Shown: positions 1-6,157, counted from the first letter of the stretch. The stretch is DNA of 7,538 nt from JAHJCW01 sp965369995 (GCA_965369995.1 CBDURO010000057.1:1-7538); one strand, 5' to 3'. Notes: generated from the sequence alone by a model not told the origin. Numbers and translations: made by a program.

Positions 1-4
1 AATG

Positions 5-79
5 TCGGGGTGAGAGGATTCGAACCTCCGACCCCCTGCTCCCAAAGCAGGTGCGCTAACCGGACTGCGCTACACCCCG
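5..79 (-). tRNA. tRNA-Pro (anticodon TGG)
   Basis: Read on the minus strand, this folds into a complete cloverleaf. The acceptor stem CGGGGTG pairs with CACCCCG, and C1-G72 with discriminator A73 is the usual bacterial proline-tRNA identity pattern. The anticodon stem CCTGC/GCAGG encloses the loop TTTGGGA, giving anticodon TGG, which would read CCN proline codons. The T arm GGAGG-TTCGAAT-CCTCT is canonical. The 3' CCA is not encoded (A73 is followed by CAT), so it must be added by a nucleotidyltransferase. A damaged partial copy of this gene's 5' half lies just upstream at 157-241. Confidence 0.96.
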
Positions 80-142
80 AATTCTTATATTCAATTACTA
101 ATTATAAATATATAATTTATTAAATAACAACCTCTAACCCTC

Positions 143-158
143 CCGATAAATCGGGATG
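143..158. repeat. Small TCCCGAT/ATCGGGA palindrome
   Basis: TCCCGAT and ATCGGGA are separated by AA, giving a near-continuous palindrome in the spacer between the two tRNA genes. The same arm sequence (TCGGGAT/ATCCCGA) forms the base of the longer inverted repeat in front of the penicillin-binding protein gene at 5371-5411. This suggests a dispersed palindrome family in this genome. There is no T-run on either side, so a terminator role for the tRNA transcript is not supported. Confidence 0.5.
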
Positions 159-164
159 CGCTAA

Positions 165-187
165 TCTATCTTTATTACGATAGACAA
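165..187. repeat. Hairpin insertion 1 in the tRNA-Pro remnant
   Basis: The arms TCTATC and GATAGA enclose an 8-base loop, TTTATTAC. The segment interrupts the match to tRNA-Pro between GCGCTAA and CCGG. The following GACAA (183-187) can also pair with TTGTC at 200-204, so two alternative stems overlap here. The exact element ends cannot be fixed from one copy. Confidence 0.4.
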
Positions 188-200
188 ACCCGGCTGCGCT

Positions 201-227
201 TGTCCGTCGTAGCTTCAGCGGAGACGG
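201..227. repeat. Hairpin insertion 2 in the tRNA-Pro remnant
   Basis: CCGTC (204-208 region) pairs with GACGG (223-227), with an inner GTAGCTTCAGCG core that can pair partially. The 27-base unit sits inside the tRNA-Pro match and is bounded by GCT at 198-200 and GCT at 228-230, as a 3-base target duplication would be. From memory, similar hairpins with a GTAGCTTCAGCG-like centre recur in many environmental bacterial genomes. That resemblance is recollection, not a search result. Confidence 0.45.
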
Positions 228-248
228 GCTACACCCCGAATAATGGTG

Positions 249-323
249 GGTGAGAGATGGGACTTGAACCCACGACCTCCTGGGCCACAACCAGGTGCTC
301 TAACCACCTGAGCTACTCCCACC
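249..323 (-). tRNA. tRNA-His (anticodon GTG)
   Basis: On the minus strand the acceptor stem GTGGGAG pairs with CTCTCAC (one G-T wobble). An extra G at position -1 faces C73, the hallmark of histidine tRNA and the main determinant for histidyl-tRNA synthetase. The anticodon stem CCTGG/CCAGG holds the loop TTGTGGC, giving anticodon GTG. The D-arm GCTC and the T arm GTGGG-TTCAAGT-CCCAT are normal. CCA is not encoded in the correct register. It lies upstream of tRNA-Pro on the same strand, so the two may be cotranscribed. Confidence 0.96.
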
Positions 324-328
324 ATTTG

Positions 329-342
329 GCTCTAAAAAGAGC
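329..342. other. Short hairpin 5' of tRNA-His
   Basis: GCTCT-AAAA-AGAGC is a 5-bp stem with a 4-base loop, lying 6 bases outside the 5' end of tRNA-His. In the tRNA precursor it would be a leader hairpin near the RNase P cut. No function can be assigned. Confidence 0.3.
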
Positions 343-364
343 GGCGAAAATTAGAGTTTAATTC

Positions 365-370
365 ATTATA
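365..370 (-). promoter_or_regulatory. Possible -10 box for the tRNA genes
   Basis: The minus strand reads a perfect TATAAT here, about 42 bases before the mature 5' end of tRNA-His. This is a sensible distance for a short processed leader. The -35 position is poor: at 17-base spacing the hexamer is TATTCA. The region is AT-rich, so a chance match is likely enough that this stays tentative. Confidence 0.3.
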
Positions 371-382
371 TTACAATATTTA

Positions 383-412
383 AAACGTGAATATCTGAAA
401 CGTGAGCATCTT
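383..412. repeat. Two imperfect 15-bp direct repeats
   Basis: AAACGTGAATATCTG (383-397) is followed directly by AAACGTGAGCATCTT (398-412), which matches at 12 of 15 positions. It lies in the gap between the tRNA-His gene and the permease gene. No protein-coding signal is visible on either strand here. Confidence 0.55.
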
Positions 413-439
413 AACACTTTAACTCCTAAGCTCATCACC

Positions 440-474
440 CATATTCCATATTCCATATCACATTTAACATATTT
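440..474. repeat. Degenerate heptamer tandem array before the permease gene
   Basis: Five consecutive 7-base units read CATATTC, CATATTC, CATATCA, CATTTAA and CATATTT, ending 10 bases before the permease ATG. The first two units are identical and the rest are degenerate. The array occupies the place where a ribosome-binding site would be expected, and no Shine-Dalgarno sequence is seen. It would lie in the leader mRNA. Effects on translation or slippage-driven variation are conjecture. Confidence 0.5.
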
Positions 475-484
475 AACTTTCACT

Positions 485-1855
485 ATGCGCTTACTACGTC
501 GATATATCATTAAAGAATTGCTTTCACCATTTATATTTTCATTGTTAGTGATAATATTTATTCTGTTCGTGCAGTTCTTGCTGCGTGCAATTGATCGATT
601 CCTTGGCAAAGGAATTGATACATTTACTATACTTGAATATTTATTTCTAAACTTAGCTTGGATTGTCGCATTGGCGGTACCAATGGCTGTGTTAATTGCC
701 TCGCTTATGACTTTTGGAAGATTATCTGAAGACAATGAAATCACTGCAATGAGAGCAGCCGGAATTAGTTTTCTTAAGATTATTAGACCAGGGTTAATTT
801 TTGGAACAATTGTATGCTTATTCCTGCTTTATTTTAATAATTTTGTTTTACCTGAAATGAATTTTCGAGCTCGGATATTATCCGGTGATATCTATCGTAA
901 AAGACCCGTAATGAGTATTGACCCCGGACATTTTATCGGTGATCTACCGAACTATGGCATGATTATCGGCGGTAAAACCGGCGAGATTATGGAAGATGTA
1001 AGAATTTTCAGTAAAAATAGTCGAAACAAACAAACCAGTATATACTCAAAAACAGGTGAGCTTGAAACGATCGGTAACGAACTAATACTTACGCTTTATG
1101 ACGGAGAAATACATGAGTTGGACGTTAAGGATTTTGGCGAGTACAGACGTATTCAATTTTCAAAACATAAAATTAATATTCCCGTTGATGATCTCTTTTT
1201 AATGCGACGCGATACATCCAACCGAACAGATAGGGAAATGACAATTCCAATGATGCTTGAAAGAAAACAAAGCTATCAAAATCGAGTCAATAGTGTTTGG
1301 AAACGCATGGGTAATAACTATTACAAAACAACTGGTGATTCTACTGTTCCAAAGACGCTAAAAAAAACACTATCGGATCTATCCGATTATCAAGAAGATG
1401 TTGAACAAGATACATCATTTTCTCAACTCCAAATCAATACAAAAACTCGTAAAATCAAAACATTGGAACGGCAAATGACCAATGAATTCAATTTGTTGAA
1501 CAGTTATCAAAAAAGTATCAATAAATATGGAGTTGAAATTCATAAAAAAATCTCCTTACCGGTCGCCTGTATTTTATTTGTGTTATTAGGTGCTCCTTTA
1601 GGAGTTTTGGCTCGTAAAGGTGGTTTTGTTGTTGGAATGAGTTTAAGCTTCGGATTTTTCCTAATTTATTATTTATTATTAATTGGCGGAGAGGAAATGG
1701 CCGATCGAAATATAGTTTCGCCGGTAGTTGGTATGTGGACTGCTAACGTTGTTTTATTTTTAATCGCGTTTTATCTAACGGTTAGAACCGTACGAGAACG
1801 TACACCGCTACGTATTCAGTGGCCTTCATTTTTAAATCGAAAAAAGCAGGATTAG
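485..1855 (+). CDS. LptF/LptG-family (YjgP/YjgQ) lipopolysaccharide export permease
   Basis: This is an inner-membrane subunit of the LptB2FG ABC transporter, which extracts lipopolysaccharide from the inner membrane for transport to the cell surface. The N-terminus MRLLRRYIIKELLSPF and the block at residues 66-94 (PMAVLIASLM...RLSEDNEITAMRAAGIS) are family hallmarks. Three hydrophobic helices lie at about 12-34, 50-78 and 98-122. The periplasmic part follows, then three C-terminal helices at about 356-376, 379-400 and 413-435 with GAPLGVLARKGG at 369-380. At 456 residues it exceeds the usual ~360. The extra is a charged, Gln/Lys-rich, probably coiled-coil segment at about 245-352, as in many FCB-group homologues. 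LptF and LptG cannot be told apart here. The ATG at 485 is the only plausible start; no Shine-Dalgarno site is visible. The stop is one base before the next gene. Confidence 0.93.
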   Translation: MRLLRRYIIKELLSPFIFSLLVIIFILFVQFLLRAIDRFLGKGIDTFTILEYLFLNLAWIVALAVPMAVLIASLMTFGRLSEDNEITAMRAAGISFLKIIRPGLIFGTIVCLFLLYFNNFVLPEMNFRARILSGDIYRKRPVMSIDPGHFIGDLPNYGMIIGGKTGEIMEDVRIFSKNSRNKQTSIYSKTGELETIGNELILTLYDGEIHELDVKDFGEYRRIQFSKHKINIPVDDLFLMRRDTSNRTDREMTIPMMLERKQSYQNRVNSVWKRMGNNYYKTTGDSTVPKTLKKTLSDLSDYQEDVEQDTSFSQLQINTKTRKIKTLERQMTNEFNLLNSYQKSINKYGVEIHKKISLPVACILFVLLGAPLGVLARKGGFVVGMSLSFGFFLIYYLLLIGGEEMADRNIVSPVVGMWTANVVLFLIAFYLTVRTVRERTPLRIQWPSFLNRKKQD

Positions 1856-1856
1856 T

Positions 1857-3146
1857 ATGATACCATCGGAAATTATAAAGCAGAAACGGAACGGAAACGA
1901 AATATCACATACGCAAATTAAAGATTTTATTAACGGTTATCTAAGTGAAGAAATACCGGACTATCAAATGTCGGCTTTATTGATGGCAATTTTCTTTAAT
2001 GGTATGACGGAATCCGAAATATCAGCTTTAGTCGATGTAATGTTAAATTCCGGAAAAAGAATGGATTTTACACATCATCACAACTACGTTGCCGATAAAC
2101 ATAGCACCGGTGGTGTTGGTGATAAAGTTTCAATTATTCTTGGACCATTGTTGGCAGCCGCCGGAATTGCAATTCCGATGTTAAGCGGTAGAAGCCTTGG
2201 CCATACCGGTGGAACTCTTGATAAACTAGAAACAATTCCCGGTTTTAAAGTTGATATTAATCTTGATGATTTTCGTAAACAAGTTGATTCAATTGGAATA
2301 GCGATGATCGGACAAACAAAAGATATTTGCCCTGCCGATCGTCGAATGTACGCTCTACGCGATGTTACCGGTACTATTGAATCTATACCTTTAATTTGTG
2401 GTTCAATTATGAGTAAAAAAATAGCCGAAGGAATTCGTGGATTAGTCTTGGACATTAAAACGGGTAATGGCGCTTTCATGAAAAATATTGATGATGCGCA
2501 TAAACTTGGTGACACGCTAACTAAGATTGGAAATGCATTTAATATTAATACAGATGTGGTTTATACCAGTATGAATCAACCGCTCGGGAAAACTGCCGGA
2601 CTTTGGTGCGAGATACGGGAATCCATAGATGGATTAAAAGGGAACGGTCCCGATGATACAATGCAAGTTACTTTTGATCTTGGAGCTAAATTAATATTAC
2701 AAGCGGGATTATCTAAAACTCAATCAGAAGCTATTGCATTACAAAATAAATTAATATCAAATGGAAAAGCTTACGAAAAATTTATAGAGATGGTAGAATA
2801 TCAAGGTGGGAATCCCCAAGATATAGAAAATTACAACCAATTACATCAACCAAAGTTTTCTAAAAGTTTGAAAGCTGATAAATCCGGTTATATACAAAGT
2901 ATGGATACATACAAAATCGGTTTAGCAACTATAGAATTAGGTTGTGGCAGGAAAAAAACTACTGATGCGGTTGATCCAACCGCCGGTATTGAATTTTATA
3001 AAAAAATTGGAGATAAAGTTAGCCGAGGTGACACACTACTTAAATTTTTTAATTCTGAAAATAGTAAACTGAATCCAGCAGAAAAATTACTTAAAGATAG
3101 TATTCAGATAGGTGAAGAAAGGGTTGAACACAAATTGTTCCTGTGA
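1857..3146 (+). CDS. deoA: Pyrimidine-nucleoside / thymidine phosphorylase
   Basis: This cytosolic salvage enzyme splits thymidine (and possibly uridine) with phosphate into the base and (deoxy)ribose-1-phosphate. The helical N-domain (1-65) contains the typical EIPDYQMSALLMAI stretch. The phosphate-binding motif DKHSTGGVGDKVS is at 80-92, and the family signature SGRSLGHTGGTLDKLE is at 110-125. Substrate-site residues match the known pattern: K81, H82, S83, R168, S183 and K187. The C-terminal domain (about 340-405) has GCGRKKTTDAVDPTAG and a GDKVSRGDTLL turn. The length of 429 is normal and no residue is missing. Numbering fits the Gram-positive PyNP (pdp) type at least as well as E. coli DeoA, so uridine activity is possible. 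The ATG follows the permease stop by one base, with AGCAGG inside the upstream gene as a weak ribosome site, suggesting translational coupling. A strong terminator begins at its stop codon. Confidence 0.95.
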   Translation: MIPSEIIKQKRNGNEISHTQIKDFINGYLSEEIPDYQMSALLMAIFFNGMTESEISALVDVMLNSGKRMDFTHHHNYVADKHSTGGVGDKVSIILGPLLAAAGIAIPMLSGRSLGHTGGTLDKLETIPGFKVDINLDDFRKQVDSIGIAMIGQTKDICPADRRMYALRDVTGTIESIPLICGSIMSKKIAEGIRGLVLDIKTGNGAFMKNIDDAHKLGDTLTKIGNAFNINTDVVYTSMNQPLGKTAGLWCEIRESIDGLKGNGPDDTMQVTFDLGAKLILQAGLSKTQSEAIALQNKLISNGKAYEKFIEMVEYQGGNPQDIENYNQLHQPKFSKSLKADKSGYIQSMDTYKIGLATIELGCGRKKTTDAVDPTAGIEFYKKIGDKVSRGDTLLKFFNSENSKLNPAEKLLKDSIQIGEERVEHKLFL

Positions 3147-3188
3147 AAAAACCGCTAACAGCCCTGTCAGGGCTGTTAGCGGTTTTTT
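3146..3188. terminator. Perfect bidirectional intrinsic terminator
   Basis: This is a flawless 43-base palindrome with 21-base arms around a central T at 3167. Six A's open it, the GC-rich stem CCGCTAACAGCCC pairs with GGGCTGTTAGCGG, and six T's close it. It starts on the last base of the phosphorylase stop codon and ends 18 bases before the last base of the convergent penicillin-binding protein gene. It can therefore terminate both transcripts. Confidence 0.95.
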
Positions 3189-3206
3189 CTCTTTCAGTGG
3201 TTGCTA

Positions 3207-5363
3207 TTAATAAATACGGTGTAAATCACAAGTATCTATTGGTTCGGTTCCAACAATAAATATCTCCTTTTCTATTGGACAGCCGGAAACAGGAAGTTTC
3301 TTGGATTCCGAACAAATTTCTATTTCTATTACGCCCTCCGGGCGTATAAATTCTTCTTCCGGTAGTTCTAAGGTGTCATGGGCTGCTTTCATAAATTTTG
3401 CCCAAACCGGTAAGGCAGCCAAATTTCCAAATTGTTTTTCCCCTAAACTCACAATTGGCGGACCATCAATCCCGAACCAAGTTCCTGCTACAATTTGTGG
3501 AGTGAAACCAACAAACCAAGCATCACGGTAATCTTGCGAGGTTCCGGTTTTTCCGGCAGCCGGTCGTCGAAAATCGTATGCCCAACGAGATCGGGCACCG
3601 GTACCACCATTTACAACGGACTCCATTAAACTTGTAACAACATAGGCAGTGCGCTCGTTTAATACTTCTTCCTGCTCCGGAAAATATTCGGCTATAATAT
3701 TGCCAAATCGATCCTCAATGCGCGTAATCGCAAATGGTTTAGAATAAACTCCACTATTAGCAAAAGCTGCATAAGCTGCCACAATTTCGATTGGATAGAC
3801 TTCTGAAACACCGAGAGCGATTGCATCTACCGGTAGAATTGGTGTAGTGAATTTCATTCGTTCGGCAGTATTCTTTATTTGATCGGCAGGTGCCAATTTT
3901 TGCTGAACCATTCTAATTGATATCAAATTTAGGGATCTTTGCAATCCTTCACGTAGCGTGGTTAAACCACCGGTTGATTCATCGTCGTTGCGCGGCATCC
4001 ATTTGATCCATTCTCCGTAACCATCTTGTCTATTTAGCACCACGCGCTGATTCAACAATTGTTCGGTAACAGGATAGCCATTGTCAATAGCTGTAGTATA
4101 AATAAACGGTTTAAATACCGATCCGGGTTGCCTCGGGGCTTGGACCGCCCGATTATATTGATCATGATAATCCGGTCTGCCACCAACCATTGCCAGAATT
4201 GCTCCCGTTTTTGGGTCTAACGCGACAAATGCTGTCTGAACAAGTAATTTATTGCGTAATTCTTCATATAGAGGAATTTCTCCACGCATCATCATCTTAA
4301 CGGAATCGACGGGAAACATTTCAAAATTGACCAAATCTGAGAATAATTCCTCATCATTGAATATTTGATAATTATATCTTTGTTGATTCACTACGATTTG
4401 TTCCCCTATCGCTTTCTCAGCGATTGATTGCAACCGTGAATCAAGTGTAGTATAAATTTTTAATCCATCACGATAAATATTTACGCCTAATTTTTCATCT
4501 TCTTTTTCCAACAAACGACGCACGTACTCGATAAAGTATGGCGCTAAACCGGTTTCAGCAGTTTCAGATACTTCTAATTCTGTCATAGTCATAGCTGAAT
4601 CTTTTTCCACTTTTGTTATATATCCTTGATTCACCATAAGATTTAAAACGGTGTTTCTTCGGTTAACCGCTCTGTCCCAATGGTTTATTGGTGAATAGGA
4701 AGCAGGAGATGGTAGAACACCTACTAACATGGCACTTTCACTGAGCGATAATTCGCTGGTGTTTTTCCCAAAAAATCTTTTTGACGCTGCTTCAACTCCA
4801 TAAGTACCATGCCCGAAATGTACTGTATTCAAATACATACCCAAAATTTCATTTTTTGTATATGTCCGTTCAGTTTGGATAGCAGTAATTATCTCTTTTA
4901 TTTTTCGCCATACAGAATTTTCAAAACCTATTGTTTCATAAAGATTCCTTGATAGTTGTTGGGTAATCGAGCTAAAACCCTGCTTATAACTCATAGACAA
5001 AATATTTACCGCTACTGCTCTAAAAAAACTTTTACTGTCTATTCCCCAGTGTTCTTCAAATCGCTTATCCTCAGAGGCAATGGTAGCATTTTTCATATAT
5101 TCCGGGATACTGTCAGGATTGACGAAAACGCGCTTAGTTTGAAATAATTCATCAATGAGGACACCATCACTCGAGTATATTTGCGTAACAAGATCCGGAT
5201 CGAAATTCTCTAATTGTTCAATTGATGGTAATCCGCGCGAAAAAATTAATATTAAAAATAATCCGGCAATAAAACCGAAGCCGGCAATTTTTAACGATAA
5301 TCGGAAAATTCCTTTCCACTCATCCAAATCTTGATTCTTTAGTATTTCTATAATATTTCTCAT
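3207..5363 (-). CDS. Class A penicillin-binding protein (PBP1A-type transglycosylase/transpeptidase)
   Basis: This bifunctional peptidoglycan synthase is anchored in the inner membrane by one helix (about 26-42) and acts in the periplasm. The GT51 transglycosylase domain (about 55-230) shows SEDKRFEEHWG with catalytic E98, GFSSITQQLSRNLY (129-142), RKIKEIITAIQTE with the second glutamate E157, EILGMYLNTVHFGHG (172-186) and LSESAMLVGVLPSP. The transpeptidase domain carries all three penicillin-binding motifs: S415-V-F-K418, S477-L-N479 and K605-T-G607 followed by TSQDYRDAWFVG. The C-terminal tail has four cysteines, including SGCP and DTCDLH, as often seen in PBP1A proteins. The length of 718 is normal and the gene looks intact. 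The start at 5363 gives the usual short cytoplasmic tail. There is no Shine-Dalgarno site; instead a stem-loop (5371-5411) ends 7 bases before the ATG. Specific paralogue names (mrcA, ponA) cannot be decided. Confidence 0.96.
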   Translation of the reverse strand: MRNIIEILKNQDLDEWKGIFRLSLKIAGFGFIAGLFLILIFSRGLPSIEQLENFDPDLVTQIYSSDGVLIDELFQTKRVFVNPDSIPEYMKNATIASEDKRFEEHWGIDSKSFFRAVAVNILSMSYKQGFSSITQQLSRNLYETIGFENSVWRKIKEIITAIQTERTYTKNEILGMYLNTVHFGHGTYGVEAASKRFFGKNTSELSLSESAMLVGVLPSPASYSPINHWDRAVNRRNTVLNLMVNQGYITKVEKDSAMTMTELEVSETAETGLAPYFIEYVRRLLEKEDEKLGVNIYRDGLKIYTTLDSRLQSIAEKAIGEQIVVNQQRYNYQIFNDEELFSDLVNFEMFPVDSVKMMMRGEIPLYEELRNKLLVQTAFVALDPKTGAILAMVGGRPDYHDQYNRAVQAPRQPGSVFKPFIYTTAIDNGYPVTEQLLNQRVVLNRQDGYGEWIKWMPRNDDESTGGLTTLREGLQRSLNLISIRMVQQKLAPADQIKNTAERMKFTTPILPVDAIALGVSEVYPIEIVAAYAAFANSGVYSKPFAITRIEDRFGNIIAEYFPEQEEVLNERTAYVVTSLMESVVNGGTGARSRWAYDFRRPAAGKTGTSQDYRDAWFVGFTPQIVAGTWFGIDGPPIVSLGEKQFGNLAALPVWAKFMKAAHDTLELPEEEFIRPEGVIEIEICSESKKLPVSGCPIEKEIFIVGTEPIDTCDLHRIY

Positions 5364-5370
5364 AAAAATT

Positions 5371-5411
5371 TCGGGATGTTCTCACTTATATTTAGTGAAA
5401 TAACATCCCGA
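5371..5411. promoter_or_regulatory. Inverted repeat in the leader of the PBP gene
   Basis: TCGGGATGTT (5371-5380) and AACATCCCGA (5402-5411) are perfect 10-base arms. An inner TCACT (5382-5386) pairs with AGTGA (5394-5398), leaving a 7-base AT loop. In the PBP direction the stem is followed by AATTTTT and then the ATG. It thus resembles an intrinsic terminator placed directly before the start codon. It could end an upstream transcript, act as an attenuator, or be a dispersed repeat sharing arms with 143-158. Confidence 0.6.
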
Positions 5412-5540
5412 TAATTTAGTTCCAATAAAATAATAGTTGGAAGTACTTGCAAGCTTACTTTGGGTGTAAATATCATACCATTTTCTTTAATAATATTGTA
5501 ATTTGCGACGTAATGACGTAATAATGCATTATAATTAATT
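5412..5540. other. AT-rich spacer before the cassette-like block
   Basis: No convincing gene is visible. The stretch holds a tandem 8-base repeat GACGTAAT (5507-5514, 5515-5522), then two short palindromes, AATGCATT (5523-5530) and AATTAATT (5533-5540). It stops at GTTAGACG, where base composition changes sharply. The PBP promoter presumably lies here on the minus strand, but I could not single out a convincing pair of boxes. Confidence 0.45.
5530..5535 (+). promoter_or_regulatory. Possible -10 box driving the orphan genes
   Basis: A perfect TATAAT ends 5 bases before the GTTAGAC boundary, so transcription would begin close to that boundary and run into the membrane-protein gene. No good -35 is present at 16-18 bases; TTGCGA at 5504-5509 is 20 bases away. 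The AT-rich setting makes chance matches common. Confidence 0.3.
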
Positions 5541-5547
5541 GTTAGAC
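5541..5547 (+). other. GTTRRRY core-site-like heptamer (left edge of cassette 1)
   Basis: GTTAGAC fits the integron core-site consensus GTTRRRY and marks the abrupt change from AT-rich host-like sequence to the G+C-richer block. GTCTA, the start of its inverted copy GTCTAAC, occurs just after the first orphan gene at 6069-6073. No full attC or attI fold is evident to the left. Confidence 0.35.
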
Positions 5548-5627
5548 GCACACTAGAGCGTTCTGTCATGCGCTGTAAGATTCACGGACGAACGGTGCGT
5601 GGCGGTTCTGCTTGAAAGGAGGGTTAT

Positions 5628-6068
5628 ATGAAGACAGACCGAGAAAGGAAGAATGCAACAATAGTGGTTATAAGGTGGTCAGCTCGCGTACTCGGGGTGA
5701 TCATGGCGGGGTTCTTACTGCTTATGTTCATTGGGCAATCTCTAGAGTCTAATTCGCTACCCGAGTCAATTGAGCCGATCGCAGCAATCGGGTTAGCCCT
5801 GATGGGGATCTATGTAGTAGCTATGTTCCTGGCACTCAAATGGGAGCGCGTGGGCTCGTTCCTTGGGGTGGCAGCCCTCGGAGGCTTCTTTGTCATATTG
5901 TTCCTGGGGCTGCTTCCCGGAAATGTTTCAGGCGGCTTCAGTTCCAAAGGAGTCCTGAATCCGTTATTTCTAGCATTCTGGCTACCAATCCTGTTGTACT
6001 TGCTGTGCTGGGGACTTGAAAGACGGGGACGGGAACCCAAAAATACTTCTGAAGAAGTATCGGAATAA
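5628..6068 (+). CDS. Small four-helix membrane protein, function unknown
   Basis: The protein has 146 residues with a basic cytoplasmic start (MKTDRERKN) and four hydrophobic helices at about 21-39, 50-70, 76-97 and 111-130. A KWERVG turn lies between helices 2 and 3, and the tail is charged and rich in Glu (131-146). No catalytic motif is visible. The pattern (RWSARVLG in helix 1, KWE before helix 3) resembles a widespread family of small uncharacterised membrane proteins, possibly the one named DUF7670; this is from memory and unverified. The ATG has a very strong Shine-Dalgarno site, AAGGAGGG at 5616-5623, unlike the neighbouring PBP and permease genes. Sampled 60-base lines of this gene are 45-63% G+C, against about a third in the phosphorylase gene, and its codons favour G/C endings. 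Together with the flanking GTTAGAC site this points to horizontal acquisition. Confidence 0.8.
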   Translation: MKTDRERKNATIVVIRWSARVLGVIMAGFLLLMFIGQSLESNSLPESIEPIAAIGLALMGIYVVAMFLALKWERVGSFLGVAALGGFFVILFLGLLPGNVSGGFSSKGVLNPLFLAFWLPILLYLLCWGLERRGREPKNTSEEVSE

Positions 6069-6093
6069 GTCTATTTAAATAGGAGGTTTTAAT

Positions 6094-6150
6094 ATGAAAA
6101 GTATAATAGGCTTTAAAATTTTAACTATGATAATTTGTTATAATTATTAG
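6094..6150 (+). CDS. 18-codon mini-ORF, possibly a truncated gene start
   Basis: This reads MKSIIGFKILTMIICYNY and stops with TAG at 6148-6150. Upstream is a textbook ribosome-binding site, AGGAGG (6081-6086), 7 bases before the ATG. Composition is strongly AT-rich, unlike the orphan genes on both sides. The final G of the stop codon is the first base of the GTTAGGC site, so the frame ends exactly where the next cassette-like segment begins. It may be the beginning of a host gene cut by that insertion, a leader peptide, or a chance frame. The N-terminus is hydrophobic like the start of a signal peptide, but too short to classify. Confidence 0.35.
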   Translation: MKSIIGFKILTMIICYNY

Positions 6151-6157
6151 TTAGGCG
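6150..6157 (+). other. GTTAGGCG core-site-like boundary (left edge of cassette 2)
   Basis: GTTAGGC matches the integron R'-type core consensus GTTRRRY. Its exact 8-base inverted copy, CGCCTAAC, lies at 6793-6800, just past the lipoprotein gene. The pair brackets a segment of about 650 bases containing one complete gene with its own ribosome site, which is the typical layout of a gene cassette. Confidence 0.45.

Larger units (their letters stand above)
157..241 (-). pseudogene. Fragmented partial copy of tRNA-Pro (5' half)
   Basis: Three blocks match the tRNA-Pro gene in the same order and orientation. TGCGCTAA (157-164) equals 52-59. CCGG-CTGCGCT (190-200) equals 60-71 with one base missing. 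GCTACACCCCGAAT (228-241) is identical to 69-82. The blocks are separated by extra stretches of about 25 bases (165-189) and 27 bases (201-227), both able to form hairpins. The second stretch is flanked by GCT on each side. No T arm or anticodon arm is present, so it cannot make a tRNA. A partial tRNA duplication later hit by small palindromic insertions is the simplest reading. Independent short recombination events are an alternative. Confidence 0.5.

Noticed and set aside
358..744. Minus-strand frame of 128 codons across the permease start
   Set aside because: It is antisense to conserved permease sequence, and its tail reads the tandem repeats as low-complexity peptide. No family resemblance.
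2084..2515. Minus-strand 143-codon frame inside the phosphorylase gene
   Set aside because: It is a shadow of the most conserved part of a clearly real gene.
5507..5540. attI-like or iteron-type origin suggested by the GACGTAAT repeat and palindromes
   Set aside because: There are only two repeat units, no integrase or replication gene nearby, and an AT-rich background that readily gives such palindromes.
5360..5569. Minus-strand 69-codon frame in front of the PBP gene
   Set aside because: It starts inside the G+C-rich block, runs through the AT-rich spacer and the inverted repeat, and overlaps the PBP start. There is no good ribosome site and no recognisable motif, so it is most likely a chance open frame.
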